Source: Delphinus delphis (Eukaryota; Chordata; Mammalia; Artiodactyla; Delphinidae). Taken from it: DNA of 64,000 bases. The notes under the pieces are model-generated. The model had not been told where the DNA came from, ran no database searches, and worked only from the letters and a program-made list of their open reading frames with translations. How positions within the stretch are numbered: position 1 is the first letter of the stretch; every line of letters starts with the position of its first letter. Made by a program: the position numbers and the translations under genes. The stretch spans positions 70,926,080 to 70,990,079 of the forward strand of contig NC_082694.2 of NCBI RefSeq assembly GCF_949987515.2, in the 5' to 3' direction. Shown here one piece after another: positions 23,451-35,601 of this stretch.

Positions 23451-24880
23451 GGGTGTCAGGGAGGGGCCGGGTGGTGAGATGCCCTGGATGCCAGGCCAAG
23501 AGGGGAGAACTGTCATTATACTAACAGCCACGTCATCTTTGACTGTGCCTCAGAATGTGTAAGGAATCTACTTCCGGTGGATAGATGGATGGGGCGTTGC
23601 TGGGCGGCCACAAAGAATGTGACAGCCCTGGCAGAGGAGCAGGACGAGGCCTTGAAGTGGGAATGTCCAGCTGGAGGTGTGACAAGCGTGGGGAAGTCAC
23701 ACAGGGTGAGTGTGCGACCCGGGTCGGCGGGGTGGGGCATATTCAGTCTCCAGCCCGTGGCAAAGCAGAAATAAATGGAAAGGGAAATCAGGAAGAAGCA
23801 GAGGCTTCTGATGGGTGTCTCACTGGCCCCAGAGCCAAGGAATGATATTTGGGATCAAGACCAGAGATGAGGTGAGTGGAACGCAGGCTAAGCTCGGCCT
23901 CCCTCCCTCCCTTTACACGTGAGGGCCACCAAACAGAGCTGACAGCTGAGGGGCAAGTGGAGGGGCTTTCTAGGGGCGACGATAGAGACAGGAATGGCCG
24001 GGCCTCACGGCATCTGCACAGCGCCCGCGATCACAGAGGGAGGCGAGGATCCGGAGGGCACCGTGTCCCGGCAGTTTGAGCGGGGAAGGTGAGTTTCAAA
24101 AAGTGAAAATGGTCAGGAGAGGAAAAACGCAGCAAGAACTGAGAAGGCGAAGGCAAAGGGCTCGGTAATCAGGCCTCCACTGGTGACCTTCTGGACAGGT
24201 TTTCAGTAGAGGTGACCTTGGAATCTCAAATAGAGCGAGTCAAGTGGGGAATGATTACTAAGGGAAGAGGAGAGGCGTAATCTCAGCTTCCGTGATTGCG
24301 GGTTTAGAAGCACCAGAAAATATTACATGAAACACTGATTTAAAGATGACACCACCACCGGCAGTGCTTGGCTTGCCTCTGCCTGGGTCACGGGGACACG
24401 TGGCTTTGACAGGCTCAGCCTCCACCAGGTGTGAATAATGGACAAACTCCAGGCCGCTTCTACTATCAGAGGCAGCGTAGGCCCCCAGGCCACGCGGGTT
24501 AACTTCCGAAGCGGCCCTGAGACCTCCTGCTTCCAGTGTAGCCTCAGGACCCTGGAGGTATTCTGTAACTTTGATGATAGAATTACTGCTAACAGAGCAT
24601 TGTTGGCATTTTATAATTTAATTGGTTCTCACTTTATAAACTTTGTTTATCAGTATAAGCAGTGTATTGTTTACATATATGGAAGGAAGTAATTTGTGGG
24701 CCTTCAAAACCCAGGGAATCCTAATAAATGAGATCAAGGGTGGGGTGGGGTGTGGTGGGAGGTTAATGCCTATATGCATGGCTGTCTGTAAGGTGTTCTG
24801 AGCTCATTGTGGGAATTCACTCATCTGAAATTTATCCATCGAATACCTACCACTTGGCATATTGAGGCATTCAATTTTTT
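23451..24880. other. Intron 1 block without recognised feature
   Basis: Locally G-rich. No known repeat or coding sequence seen. Confidence 0.4.
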
Positions 24881-24904
24881 TTTTTTTTAAGAACACATGA
24901 ACCG

Positions 24905-25069
24905 GGGGAATTTCCTCGTGGTCCAGTGGTTAGTACTTGGGGCTTTCACTGCCAGGGCCCGGGTTCAATCCCTGGTCGGGGAACTAAGATCCCGAAAGCT
25001 GCATGGTGTGGCCAAAAAAAATAACCAAATTTAAATAAATAAAAAAATAGAATAGGATTTAAAAAAAAA
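24905..25069 (+). mobile_element. CHR-type SINE, short variant
   Basis: GGGAATTTCCTCGTGGTCCA start, GGTCGGGGAACTAAGATCCC body, then a long A-rich tail. AAGAACACATGAACCG precedes it at 24889-24904 and AAGAACACAG follows at 25070-25079. Confidence 0.9.
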
Positions 25070-25079
25070 AAGAACACAG

Positions 25080-25251
25080 CTTTTAAAAAAATGATAGAAC
25101 TATATTGTTGACAAGATAGGAATTACATTTATTTTCTACAAACTGTTACCGATGAACACATGGATAATATCTTCCTCTTTCTGAAAAGTGATCTGTACAT
25201 GGGGGGAGGGAATAATAAATATTATTTCTAACCAAAAAAAAAAAAAAAAAA
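25080..25251 (+). mobile_element. Second retroposed insert with poly(A), probable L1 3' end
   Basis: Sequence with a GGGGGGAGGG polypurine tract, AATAATAAATA and a 20 A tail. It is flanked by AAGAACACAG (25070-25079) and AAGAACACAGGAACCG (25252-25267), so it is a separate insertion at the target site the SINE used. The parent family is not identified; a truncated L1 3' UTR is my best guess. Confidence 0.6.
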
Positions 25252-25267
25252 AAGAACACAGGAACCG

Positions 25268-26275
25268 TTGGGGTAAGGTTTCCAGTGGATAACTCCCGCC
25301 CTCAAAGAGTCTGCAGCATAGGGAGTAGAACCCATCCCATGAAAACAATAGAGTGCTTGAAATCTCACTGCTGATTTGGTTTAAGTTTGAAGCTAAGAAC
25401 TGGAAACCAGGACTCAGGATTTATACCATGAATGCTTTCCCCATTCCCATAATATGTCCAGTTTCCTACTGTGGTCACCAGGCAGCCTATAAAAAGCAAG
25501 GTTACTCACCTCTAGCTTTCCAAATGAACACAGTATCAAATATAGAAACCAGAGGAAGCTTCATTGTTATGGAGCCAAAATGATGGAGAGCAAGTGTGAG
25601 TGCTTTAAATATACAGATGAACTAACAGATTTAAGACACAGACTCTTAAAGGCTAAGAGTCCAAGATCAATCATTCAAAAGGTCAAATATATAATCAGAG
25701 AATCTGTCACAGCATGAGCAGTGGTGATGGAACACAAAACAGGCACGCCCCAGAGCTGCTAAAAGATAAAGTCAGGACCAGGGTGACCATGGTGCCAGAG
25801 GGGACTTTCAGAAGCAACACTTTTGAAATGCAAATCAGAATTAGGAGCAAGCACCAGAATTCGGCAAAAAAAAAAAAAAAAAAAAAAAAAAGCAAAACAA
25901 GTGCTAGGTTGAGCCACACTAAAAATGCCAAGTAAGCATCAGGCCAAGCACAGCCAAGACCCATTTTTAATGAGGCAGTTCTAGTGTGCATGGGCATACT
26001 GAGTATATACCTGCACGAGGAAGAAAGTCCCTCCAGCAGGTTCTGCCCACATTGAAAGAAGCAAAAAGCAGATAGTCTGAGAAAGCAGCTAAGCAGAGTG
26101 GGTCCTGAAAGCAGAAACCCAGCTGGCCAGGGACAGCTTCTTAAAAAGCTCTGAATGATGAGTGGAGATTGCGAGCTTCAAATCAGATCTTCAGCCTCTG
26201 GAGGGGTGGCTCTGTTACTGCTATGTTGTCATTAAAAAGGATCTGTTGATAGTAAAATACGTATTACAACCCCTC
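25268..26275. other. Intron 1 block; 28 A run at 25865-25891
   Basis: Contains a long pure poly(A) run after GAATTCGGC. I could not find a matching target duplication, so a retrocopy is not proven. Confidence 0.4.
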
Positions 26276-26535
26276 CTATTAACATCAACATCAGCTAACA
26301 TTAAGCTCTCATTATGCATCAGGAACTGTTAAGAGGTTTGAATGAATTGTTTTATTCAATCCTCCCAATAGCACTGAGGTGGAATCTATGTCCCCATTTT
26401 ACAGATGAGGAAAATGAGGCTTAGTATACACAGTTGAGAAACTTATCCAAAGTCACACAACTGTTACTTGGGGTAGTGGGATTCAAACCTAGGCCTATCT
26501 GACTATAGCATCTTCACACTTAACCCCAGGGCTGC
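26276..26535 (-). repeat. MIR SINE
   Basis: GTCCCCATTTTACAGATGAG, AAGTCACACAACTG and GGGATTCAAACCTAGGCC, antisense order, well preserved. Confidence 0.9.
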
Positions 26536-27465
26536 AAAGGAGACACTGAGATTTATTCACTTCCATGTGCCATTGGAAAAAAATCCATTTTTAGCTAGGG
26601 AGATGTAGGTCTTTGTGCAGAGATATCACAAACCAGCACATTATTAAGAAACAGGTGAATAATAAGGCCATTAAAGGCTATGCATTCTTAGGAGAACGAC
26701 ATCACTGCGAGGTCACAGAAGCCCCAAGGAGGAAATGGAAAAATCAATCCTGCGCACACACCCAGCTCTGCTCAGCCACCCTCCGTGCTGGTCCTGGTGC
26801 TGAGACGGGCACCAGCAGGCCTGGTCAAGCCAGGCTTTGTTCTGCCATTTAAGGTCCAACAAGAGTCAGCAGTGCCCATGGCAGTGCTCCAAAGGCCTTG
26901 CACCAGATGGCCCTCCTTACGAGCCCTCTGCCCCCTGCCCTGCCAGCACCATCAACCTCCCAGCTGCCAACGCCGGCCTGGACTTCCTGGGTCAGCTTCT
27001 TCCGCTCTCTGCTCAGCACAAGTTTTCTAGCAGCATGCGCTCCACCCAGCAGCTCTCAATGAGCACTTTTCCTGGGGTGCTGGGGACCTTGCTGGGCTTC
27101 GGGTGACAGCCCGGTGCTGGCTGGCACGGGTCCCTGGCTGTCTTCTGGCACACCAGCTGCCAGCAGTGCAAAACAGACCTGCGATTGTTTGCATGCATGT
27201 TTTCTTTCCCTGGGTTTCCTGCTGTCTTATTGCAATATAATTAACATGCAGTAGATGCACAGATCTTACCAGTTCAGTGCCTTGAGTTTCGACAACTGCC
27301 TATACACTTGTGTAACCACCACCCAAACAAGAGAGAGAACATTTGGGATGTCCCCAGAGAGTTACCCTTCCCAGTCAAGCCCCTCACCCAACCACTATCT
27401 GATTTCTAACTTCTATCATCACTGATTTGTTTTTGCATGTATTCTTGCCTAATTGTACCTAAAAC
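26536..27465. other. Intron 1 block without recognised feature
   Basis: GC-rich middle (26760-27130). From about 27220 a phrase TATTGCAATATAATTAACAT resembles old L1 3' antisense DNA. Confidence 0.4.
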
Positions 27466-27592
27466 ATAATGAGAAGATGTTAGATAACCATCCACAGGCC
27501 TTTGATGGTGAAAAACATTTTGGATTATATTTAGTTCTGCCATTAAAACACATGCTCACTACACAAAACGTAAAAAAATACCAAACAGTTTT

Positions 27593-28248
27593 TTTGTTTG
27601 CTTTTTGTGTTTAAAAAATTTTTTTTTTAATTTTTATTGGAGTATAGTTGACTTACAATGTGTTTTTAATTAATTAATTAATTAATTTTTTTTTGGCTGC
27701 ATTGGGTCTTCGTTACCGCGCCCGGGCTTTCTCTAGTTGTGGCGAGCAGGGCCTACTCTTCGTTGTGGTGTGCAGGCTTCCCACTGTGGTGGCGGAGCGG
27801 GGGCCCTAGGTGCGCGCTGGCTTCAGTAGTTGGGGCATGCGGGCTCAGTAGTTGTGGCGCACGGGCTTAGTTGCTCCGCGGTATGTGGGATCTTCCTGGA
27901 CCAGGGCTCGAGCCGTGTCCCCTGTATTAGCAGGCAGATTCTTAACCACTGTGCCACCAGGGAAGTCCCTGACTTGCTATGTTGTGTTAGTTTCAGGTGT
28001 ACAGCAAAGTGAATTTGTTATACATATACATATATCCACTCTTTTTTAAGATTCTTTTCCCATATAGGCCATCACAGAGTATTGAGTAGTTTCCTATGCT
28101 ACACACTAGGTTCTTATCAGCTATTTGTTTTATATATAGTAGTATGTATATGTCAATCCCAATCTCCCAATTTATGCCTCCCCCCCCATCCCCTGGTAAC
28201 CATAAGTTTGTTTTCTACATCTGTAACTCTACTTCTGTCCAAATAGTT
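27593..28248 (-). mobile_element. 5'-truncated LINE-1, interrupted by a SINE
   Basis: TTTTTATTGGAGTATAGTTG, CAGGTGTACAGCAAAGTGAA and TTATATATAGTAGTATGTAT are the antisense 3' UTR of a recent cetartiodactyl L1. Flanked by CCAAACAGTTTT (27581-27592) and CCAAATAGTTTT (28249-28260). Confidence 0.85.
27663..27969 (-). mobile_element. CHR-1 SINE inside the LINE-1
   Basis: Ends CCACCAGGGAAGTCCC. The L1 phrase is duplicated as TGACTTACAATGTG (27649-27662) and TGACTTGCTATGTTG after it. The tail is a (TTAA)n-like stretch. Confidence 0.93.
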
Positions 28249-28260
28249 TTCATTTTTTGT

Positions 28261-28594
28261 TATTTTTTAATAAATTTATTTATTTTATTTATTTTCGGCT
28301 GCGTTGGGTCTTCGTTGCTGCGCGCCGGTTTTCTCTAGTTGCAGAGAGCGGGGGCTACTCTTCGTTGCTGTGCACAGGCTTCTCATTATGGTGGCTTCTC
28401 TTGTTGCAGAGCGTGGACTCTAGGCACACGGGCTTCAGTAGTTGTGGCTTGCGGGCTCTAGAGCACAGTCTCAGTAGTTGTGGCGCACGGGCTTAGTTGC
28501 TCTGAGGCATGTGGGATCTTGCTGGACCAGGGCTCGAACTCGTGCCCCCTGCATTGGCAGGCGGATTCTTAACCACTGCGCCACCAGGGAAGCC
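28261..28594 (-). mobile_element. CHR-1 SINE at the LINE-1 target site
   Basis: Perfect duplication CCAAATAGTTTT at 28249-28260 and 28595-28606. The left copy is also the distal target duplication of the LINE-1. Confidence 0.94.
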
Positions 28595-28720
28595 CCAAAT
28601 AGTTTTGGAAAGAAAGTTTAAAAATCATCTGGGATCCTATCACTCAGAAATAACCACTGTTAGTATTGTAGAGGGTTTCTTTCAGGGCTCGTGTACCTGC
28701 ATTGAGGACAGGCTGGCTTT

Positions 28721-29285
28721 CTAGGGTGGCATTAGCTTTTTTAATAAATAAATAAAGCTTGCTGCTGCCCTCAGAGCAGGCCACTTAGAGTTGCCTGTAG
28801 TGAGAGGCAGCTTCACCAAAAATCAACCTGCAATTTCAAGCGCCAACTCTTGTGGTTCATTTGGGGCCGACATCTGAATTCACTGCTTGTTTTCTGCAGA
28901 GGAATGTGTCTGGCACTTTTTTTCCCCACTGGCAGTCACATGACCTCTCCTGGTACCTCAGTTTCACTGCTCAGAAGGACAGCGTCTAGCTCCTTGAGAC
29001 GCACCTTCCCCCACAAGGTGAATAATGCATTTGCCATTAAATCAGACCATTTGTAACAGAACCTCCAAATTTGATAATCATTCCTCCAGGCACTTTCACA
29101 AAAATGCAGCCACAGACCTGCCCTTGATATTATTCAAATTTTCTTCCTTTGAAAGATGGCACTTTAATAATATTCTTAATTTAAGTTGGAGTTTTCTAAA
29201 GACCCCAAGATTATGATGGTGTCAGTTTCTGGGTCTCCTTTTATATACACCCCAAGCAACAAGGTGACTAATGCTAGGTCATCAG
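28721..29285. other. Intron 1 block without recognised feature
   Basis: A short TTTTTTAATAAATAAATAAAG at 28736 may be a SINE tail remnant. Otherwise nothing recognised. Confidence 0.35.
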
Positions 29286-30185
29286 CCTAGCCTTATTTAT
29301 GCTCCAGAACTCTTTTTATCTTGCAGAACTCTGTACCCATTAAACAACTCTCTATACCCATCCCCTCAGCCCTTGCTGACCTCTATTCTATGAAGCTGAC
29401 TACTCTAGGTACCTCATATAAGTGAAATCACACAGGGTCTGTTGTGTTGTGACTAGCTTATTTCACTTAGCATAACGTCCTCAGGGTTTATCCACTTTGT
29501 GGCATGTGTCAGGATTTCCTTCCTTTTTAAGGCTGCATAATATTCTTCTGCATGTATATACCACATTTTGTTTATCCATTCATCTGTCAAGATATAATTA
29601 GGTGGCTTCCACTTTGGGCCGTTTTGCATAATGCTGCTATGAGCATGGGTGTACAAATATCTTTTTGAGACCCTGTTTTCACTTCTTTTGGTATATATCT
29701 AAAGACAGAATTATTGGATCATACAGTAGTTCTGTTTTTAATTTTCTGAAAAACTGCCACAACGTTTTCCACTCCCACCGGCAGTGCACAAGGATCCCAG
29801 TTTCTCCACACCCTTGCCAACATTTGTTATTTCCTGTTTTTTTGGTAATAGCCATCCTAATCAGTGTGAAATAGTATCTCATTGTGGTTTTGATTTGCAT
29901 TTCCCTAATAATTAGCGATACTGAGCATCTTTTCAGGTATTTGTTGGCCATTTGTATATTGTCTATGAGAAATGTCTATTCAAGTCCTTTTCCCATTTTT
30001 AACCAAGTTGTTATTCTGTTGTTGAGTTGTAGGCATTCTTTATATATTCTGGATAGAAATCCCTTATCAGATATACGATTTGCAAATATTCTCTAGATTG
30101 CCATCCTGTGGGTTGCCTTTTCACTCTGTTGATAGTATCCTTTGGTGCACCAAAGTTTTAAATTTTGATGTGGTCCAATTAATAA
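29286..30185 (-). mobile_element. Old LINE-1 ORF2 3' portion
   Basis: CACCGGCAGTGCACAAGGAT, TGTGGTTTTGATTTGCATTT and GATAGAAATCCCTTATCAGA are well-known antisense L1 ORF2 sequences. Stops and indels break the frame. Confidence 0.9.
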
Positions 30186-30219
30186 TGGCATTTTAAACGA
30201 GTCCACTTGGACTAGAAGA

Positions 30220-30660
30220 GAAAACAGTGTTGGGAAAAAAACCCAGACCTCGTTCTTTTCTTAGTTGTGCCACTCAGTGAGCTGGATGACCTTGGACAAG
30301 GCATTTAATTTCTCTGAACTTTATTATCTTTTTTTTTTTTTGCATTACGTGGGCCTCTCACTGTTGTGGCCTCTCCCGTTGCGGAGCACAGGCTCCGGAC
30401 GCACAGGCTCAGCGGCCATGGCTCACGGGCCCAGCCGCTCCACGGCATGTGGGATCTTCCCGGACCGGGGCATGAACCCGTGTCCCCTGTATCGGCAGGC
30501 GGACTCTCAACCATTGCGCCACCAGGGAAGCCCTGAACTTTATTATCTTTATATGAAAATTGGAGCGGGGAAAAGAACACTTAGCACACAGGATTTTTGT
30601 GAAATGTGAATGTACATAGGGCAAGAATCATAGCATCCAGCACTTGGAAGGCACACGCCT
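30220..30660 (+). repeat. MIR SINE, split by a CHR-2
   Basis: TGGATGACCTTGGACAAGGC then, past the insert, ATATGAAAATTGGAGCGGGG and GGCAAGAATCATAGCATCCAGC. Confidence 0.7.
30331..30533 (-). mobile_element. CHR-2 SINE
   Basis: Perfect 16 bp duplication TGAACTTTATTATCTT at 30315-30330 and 30534-30549, cut into a MIR. Confidence 0.95.
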
Positions 30661-31985
30661 CTTATCCACGCCTACCCCAGCATACTTGTCAGGAGCATCG
30701 TTTCATTCCACAGGACCCCAGGACAGACACTGTTTGAATTAACAAAGGGATCATTACCTGGTCTTAACAGTGAGGAAATGGGTGCTTGGCCAGGTTACAT
30801 AGAGAACCCAAGACCCCAGTGCCTACATCACCACTGGGATCTCCTGCTGTGGATGCACCCACAGTCCCTGCTGTCTCACCCACAGGACAGACCAGTCACC
30901 CCAACCCAGGTGCAGACGTAAGAACTGGGAAACCCTTCAAGACCATCCAGTCCGGCTCTCCCAACTTACAGATGGTGAACCTAAATCTGAGGGAGGTTGA
31001 GAATCTTGCCCAGATTCACACAGCAACAGAGCCTGAATCACCCTGACGGCCAACGCTCCCTCCCAGCGCAGAAATGAATGTCCTTGAGAAAACAGAAGGG
31101 AGGCCTTGTATGATGTCCAGCACCACCCACTCCTCTCCAGAACACTCAGCCCTGTTCTGCTCCGACAGTGTTGTCTGGGGGAGAAGAGGACATTCCCAGC
31201 AGTGCTAGGGAATATCTTTGGTGTGAAATTTCTCAAGATAGACAATCAGACATGTTTACTCTATTTAGCAGCCCCTGGGCCCAGGCCTGCTACAAGGACC
31301 ACGCCCCTATCAGGGGTTTGAGGGAAGCAATGGGACGACCCTGGTATTTTTTCCCTTTTCTACTCTACCTGTATAGGAACCTCAGCCAAAGTCAGCACAC
31401 CTGCTATTCCAGGTGCCCCCGAACTCTAGCCCTGAGACCAAAGGTGCACAAGGGTGCAGAGTGCTTTACCCAGGAACATTCTGGCCAAGTGCTTCAAGAA
31501 ACAGACATTTCATTGCCTTTGCCTCAAAAGGCCTTTTCATCTTTCTTGTTTTGTGAAAGAATACTGCACAGACAATATGAATGGAAATCAAAATAAAGAT
31601 TTACCCAGAATTATGCCACTAAGTAACCTTCCTTTTTGAAGAAAATGATCATAACATTTATTCTGAGCTCTACAAACCAAGAAAGAAATATGTAAGAATG
31701 ACTCTCTAACTGCCCTAACCATCTCATTGGTAGGCCAAGTGGTTACCGCTCATCATTAACACCATTAAAGTCTGGAGGAAAAGCCAAATGGTCATATTCC
31801 GGCATATTCTTTATGCTCTACAAAGTTATGATCGATGCGGAAAGGCACCGTAAGATGGTAAAATATTATTGTCACTACAGGATTCTCTCTGTTCTTAGAG
31901 AGATTCCCCAGCCCACCATCACTGGTACCTTGGAAACTTGGGCTGCTAGGTATGTACCTATGGTTGGATGAATGACACATACAAT
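30661..31985. other. Intron 1 block; MIR-like piece at 30730-31050
   Basis: CTTACAGATGGTGAACCTAA and CAGATTCACACAGCAACAGAG hint at an old antisense MIR. The rest is unrecognised. Confidence 0.4.
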
Positions 31986-31989
31986 TATT

Positions 31990-32180
31990 TTATAGTTCGA
32001 TGCAAATATCTGAGGTCTTACTACATACCAAAGATCTTCCCTAGATGCTAGGAAAAACGAAGATTAAGGTAGAGGTTGTGTCCTCAAGAGGTTCACAGAT
32101 CTAGTGTGTAAAGGAATAAATGACATTCAGTTTGATAAATACATGAAAAAAATAACAGCCAAGTATAAGATACAGTGGGG
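31990..32180 (-). repeat. L2 LINE fragment
   Basis: TTACTACATACCAAAGATCT, GTGTCCTCAAGAGGTTCACA; diverged antisense L2. Confidence 0.55.
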
Positions 32181-34265
32181 ACACAAAGAAGGCTTGGGGA
32201 AGGCTGCACAGCTCTGGGTTTTTTCAGCATCCATCCTGTATGACTCAGCTCTCGGAACATACCTCCTGCACAAGTAGTAAGAAGCTAGGAGGTGCTGGGA
32301 ATGCATCGCTTTATTACAAGCAGTGCCTTTCTAAGAGATCTTCATCCAAGGTCTTTATAAATGTTCTTGTAACTTAGGACTTATGATTTATAAATGTTAT
32401 TTCACGTATTTGTCACCTGAAAAGAAAGTTGGGACATGGAGAGAAATTGTTCCGAATAGTTATGATGAAGCTTGGAGCCCTGCCAGGCTAAGAATCTAAG
32501 ACTCCTGGTTCCCAGATGCTTGAATTTATCTGGGTCCTTCTGTAGGGTAATGAGAAAGTTGGCATTTGAGCCCAGGAATCCTAATTCTCAGATTTATAGG
32601 CAAACTACAGCATGTGAGTTAGGGCACTGAGCTTCAAAGTCCTCATCAGGCACCCATATTCCTAGACGTAAAGCCACAACTAAACTATGTACAATCTACT
32701 GAAAGACTCAGTTTGGAATTCTCTCGTGGTGAAATTTGCCATTTGGCATAAGGCACATGTAATCGCCATCAGGTACAAAAGCAGTGTTTTAATTTCACAT
32801 GCAGTTCTGTGAACACTTGCTTAAGAGACAATGGAGAATGAACTTCAACCAGCTGCATGACCTTGGGCAAATTATTGGTCTTCTGAATCTCTGTGTCCCC
32901 AGCTCAACCACAGGTGTAATGACATCCACCACCAAAGGGTTGTTCTGAGTGGAGGTAATGAACAGAATGACACAGGATAAACATCGCTACATTTTAGTAA
33001 TGCCTAAGAATGTAGCGTAGTCTAAGGACTTAGATGAAGATGTCACACCTGTCCTCTTTGTGGTCTAAGAGATTTTCTCATCTTTCTGGTGCAGGGATGA
33101 GAGGGACACAGTCACGGCCCACCAATCTGTGCATGGTCCTCGAGGAGACAAGAAAGTGCTCGACAGAATCAGCGTTATGGTTGTCCCCGTTCAGGGTCCC
33201 CATCTGACAGGTAGGCTTCCCAGAGGCAGGGGCCCAGCTTGCCAATCCTGTAGCAGCTCTATGGTTTGATATTCTTATTATCAGACCCCTCTGTCTAAGG
33301 ATTTTAACAAATACAGTCTAGATATGATATACTCATCCTTGTAAGCAGGGACTGTCACTGTTTCTGGAGAGGGCATGGCCTTGTCCGAGAAGCAACCACA
33401 AGAATTGCTCAGATGATGATAATATCCCCTTTCATAGGTATGATGTCCTATAACATAAATACATGTATGGGGACATTTTCTCATTACAAAGCAAACTATC
33501 CCCGTTTTATAGGGGAGGGAATGGGCTCAGAGAGAGAGGAAATAACTGTCCAGGGTCCTATGGCTAGAAGGTGGCCACTAGGGACTTGGACCACTGTCCC
33601 TCTCTAACACACACAGCTCAGTCCTAACCCCACCTCTCAGAGGCAGCAATCACTGCTTCTAGGCTGGCTGGACCTGAAGATGTAGGGAAGGAGTTTTAAT
33701 TCACAGACAAACTATCAGAAAAACAGAAGCTCCTCCTGTGAATGAAGGTCTCAGTCTCTGGGGTCCTTCTGGGTCCTCTAGGCCAAGCACTGACCATGGA
33801 CCATGTTGTTAAGAACACTGCCAACAAGGCATGTGTGTGACTCAGTGCTGGTTGAATGACGGCCCCATCCGCCTGCCTGCCAGTCTCTCTCTCTGAGATG
33901 CACGCCCAAGCTCCCTTGTTTTTCACGCCACCACTGGTGCTTACGTTGTCTTCCGCTATTCTCCTGAATCCTCTCTTACTTACCTTTTCTCATCTAGGTC
34001 CCCCAGACTATTCCTGGGCCATTTCTCTCTCTGACAAAGCAAAACGATGATAAAGGAGGCGGAGAGGCTGCCAAGAGGCAGAGGCTCCAACCTGAAGCGA
34101 GCTCCCTGATTCCCTGCTGGCGGGCCTGGGACCAACGAGAAGGCACATCCCCCTCAGCAGTTCATCCCTGACGCGCACACTCTCCTCTCTCCCCAAATTG
34201 ACATGTGCCAGTCTCTGTGGTGCAGTGAGCTCTGCAAAGGAAAGACCCATGTTCTCTGAAATATT
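32181..34265. other. Intron 1 block; MIR-like piece at 32840-32970
   Basis: TGCATGACCTTGGGCAAATT at 32852 marks a sense MIR fragment. MIR-type TTTTATAGGGGAGGGAATGG appears near 33505. No coding sequence seen. Confidence 0.45.
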
Positions 34266-34269
34266 CAGA

Positions 34270-34545
34270 ATATTCTAGGGACAGCATTGTAGGAGGGGGG
34301 TGAGTCCGCACTGTGGAGCTGGAATGCCGAGGTTCAAATCCCAGCCCAATCACATAACCGTGTAGCCACGGGTGGGTCACTAAAACCCTTAGCTCCTCAG
34401 TTTTCTCATTTCTAAAGTGAGAATAATAATTACCAACCCCTAGAATTTGGGGAGGATTAAATCAGTAAATACCTAAAAAGTGCTTAGAACGCTGCTTGGC
34501 ACATAGCGGTGCCCAATGAATGGAAACGAAAGTAAGCGTAATTGT
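34270..34545 (+). repeat. MIR SINE
   Basis: GAGGTTCAAATCCCAGCCCA, CTCAGTTTTCTCATTTCTAA and GGGAGGATTAAATCAG-like order, close to full length. Confidence 0.9.
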
Positions 34546-34629
34546 ACTGTTATTCAAAACACAGTTAAGGCTGAAATACAGAGAGGGTCAGAAGTTATAA
34601 AGAGGTAAATTTCAGAAAAGACATCTAGC

Positions 34630-34860
34630 TCAGAATTCACCCATTCAACAAGGATGAATGAGTAGGTTTTTGAGCACCTACTCCATACCAGGCAGTGCTC
34701 TGTGCCCTAAAGATGCAGTGCGGAACACAGAGGAGAGGAATATTAGATTGTGGTCCATGGCTGTGCAGTGAATTAAAATAAGGCATGTGAACGAGAGGGA
34801 CAGACAGCCCTCCCTGGATTGTGGAGACAGGAAGAGCTTCTCCAGGGAGCACACTCTCAA
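34630..34860 (-). repeat. L2 LINE fragment
   Basis: CACCCATTCAACAAGGATGA and TGAGCACCTACTCCATACCA, antisense. Confidence 0.7.
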
Positions 34861-35370
34861 AAGACTCCCATTCATCCGTAGAAGGAGAAAGTAACATCCA
34901 CAGCTGCGAAGCGGGGCAGGAGCCTCGGCAGGTCCTGGCTCATCCAAACCAGGAAGGAAGCCGACGGCAGAGCCCGTGGCAGTTTCAGGGAGGAATCAGA
35001 ATCCACAGACTTGTATTTGGACCAGTGTTCATACTCTACAAACTGGGATACAGCTGATTAAGGGAACTATATTTTCAAAAGAAAAATCTAATTTAGGCCA
35101 ATATTTTTGAAATATCTCCTTTTTAAGGAGGAACTCAGGGAGGAATTTCTTTCAGATCTTAGCATCTCAAAAAACTGTATTTGTCCCAGGCAATTGCATT
35201 TTTTTAAAAGTTTTAAAGATGCTCTGAGTTTTGCAAATGACTTTTCTCCTCTTTTTTTGGCCTACAGGAAGCTCAAAACTGAATTTGTAACAGGGCTGAT
35301 AGGTGTTTTTTCCCTGATACAACTTTATCTTTGGCTTTTTTTTTTTTTCTGTTTTACTCTTAGATTTTCT
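34861..35370. other. Intron 1 block without recognised feature
   Basis: Nothing recognised apart from T-rich runs at 35335. Confidence 0.35.
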
Positions 35371-35374
35371 TTGC

Positions 35375-35375
<1 letters not shown>

Positions 35376-35405
<30 letters not shown>
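35376..35405. repeat. (TGAT)n microsatellite
   Basis: About seven TGAT units replacing the usual T run at the tail of the adjoining SINE. Confidence 0.85.
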
Positions 35406-35601
35406 TTTTGCGGTACGCGGGCCTCTCACCGTCGCAGCCCCTCCCGCTGCGGAGCACAGGCTCCGGACGCGCAGGCTCAGCGGCCATGGCTCACGGGCCC
35501 AGCCGCTCCGCGGCATGTGGGATCCTCCCAGACCGGGGCACGAACCCGCGTCCCCTGCATCGGCAGGCGGACTCCCAACCACTGTGCCACCAGGGAAGCC
35601 C
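35406..35601 (-). mobile_element. CHR-2 SINE
   Basis: GCGGTACGCGGGCCTCTCAC to CCACCAGGGAAGCCC. Flanks GATTTTCTTTGCA and GATTTCTTTATT suggest an imperfect target duplication. Confidence 0.93.

Larger units (their letters stand above)
27470..28720 (-). repeat. Ancient LINE-1-like fragment hosting nested insertions
   Basis: AACACATGCTCACTACACAA before and AGAAATAACCACTGTTAGTA after the nested elements read continuously as one old element when the inserts at 27593-28594 are removed. Confidence 0.55.

Noticed and set aside
25707..25997. Processed pseudogene ending in the A28 run
   Set aside because: No recognisable parent protein and no matching target duplication were found.
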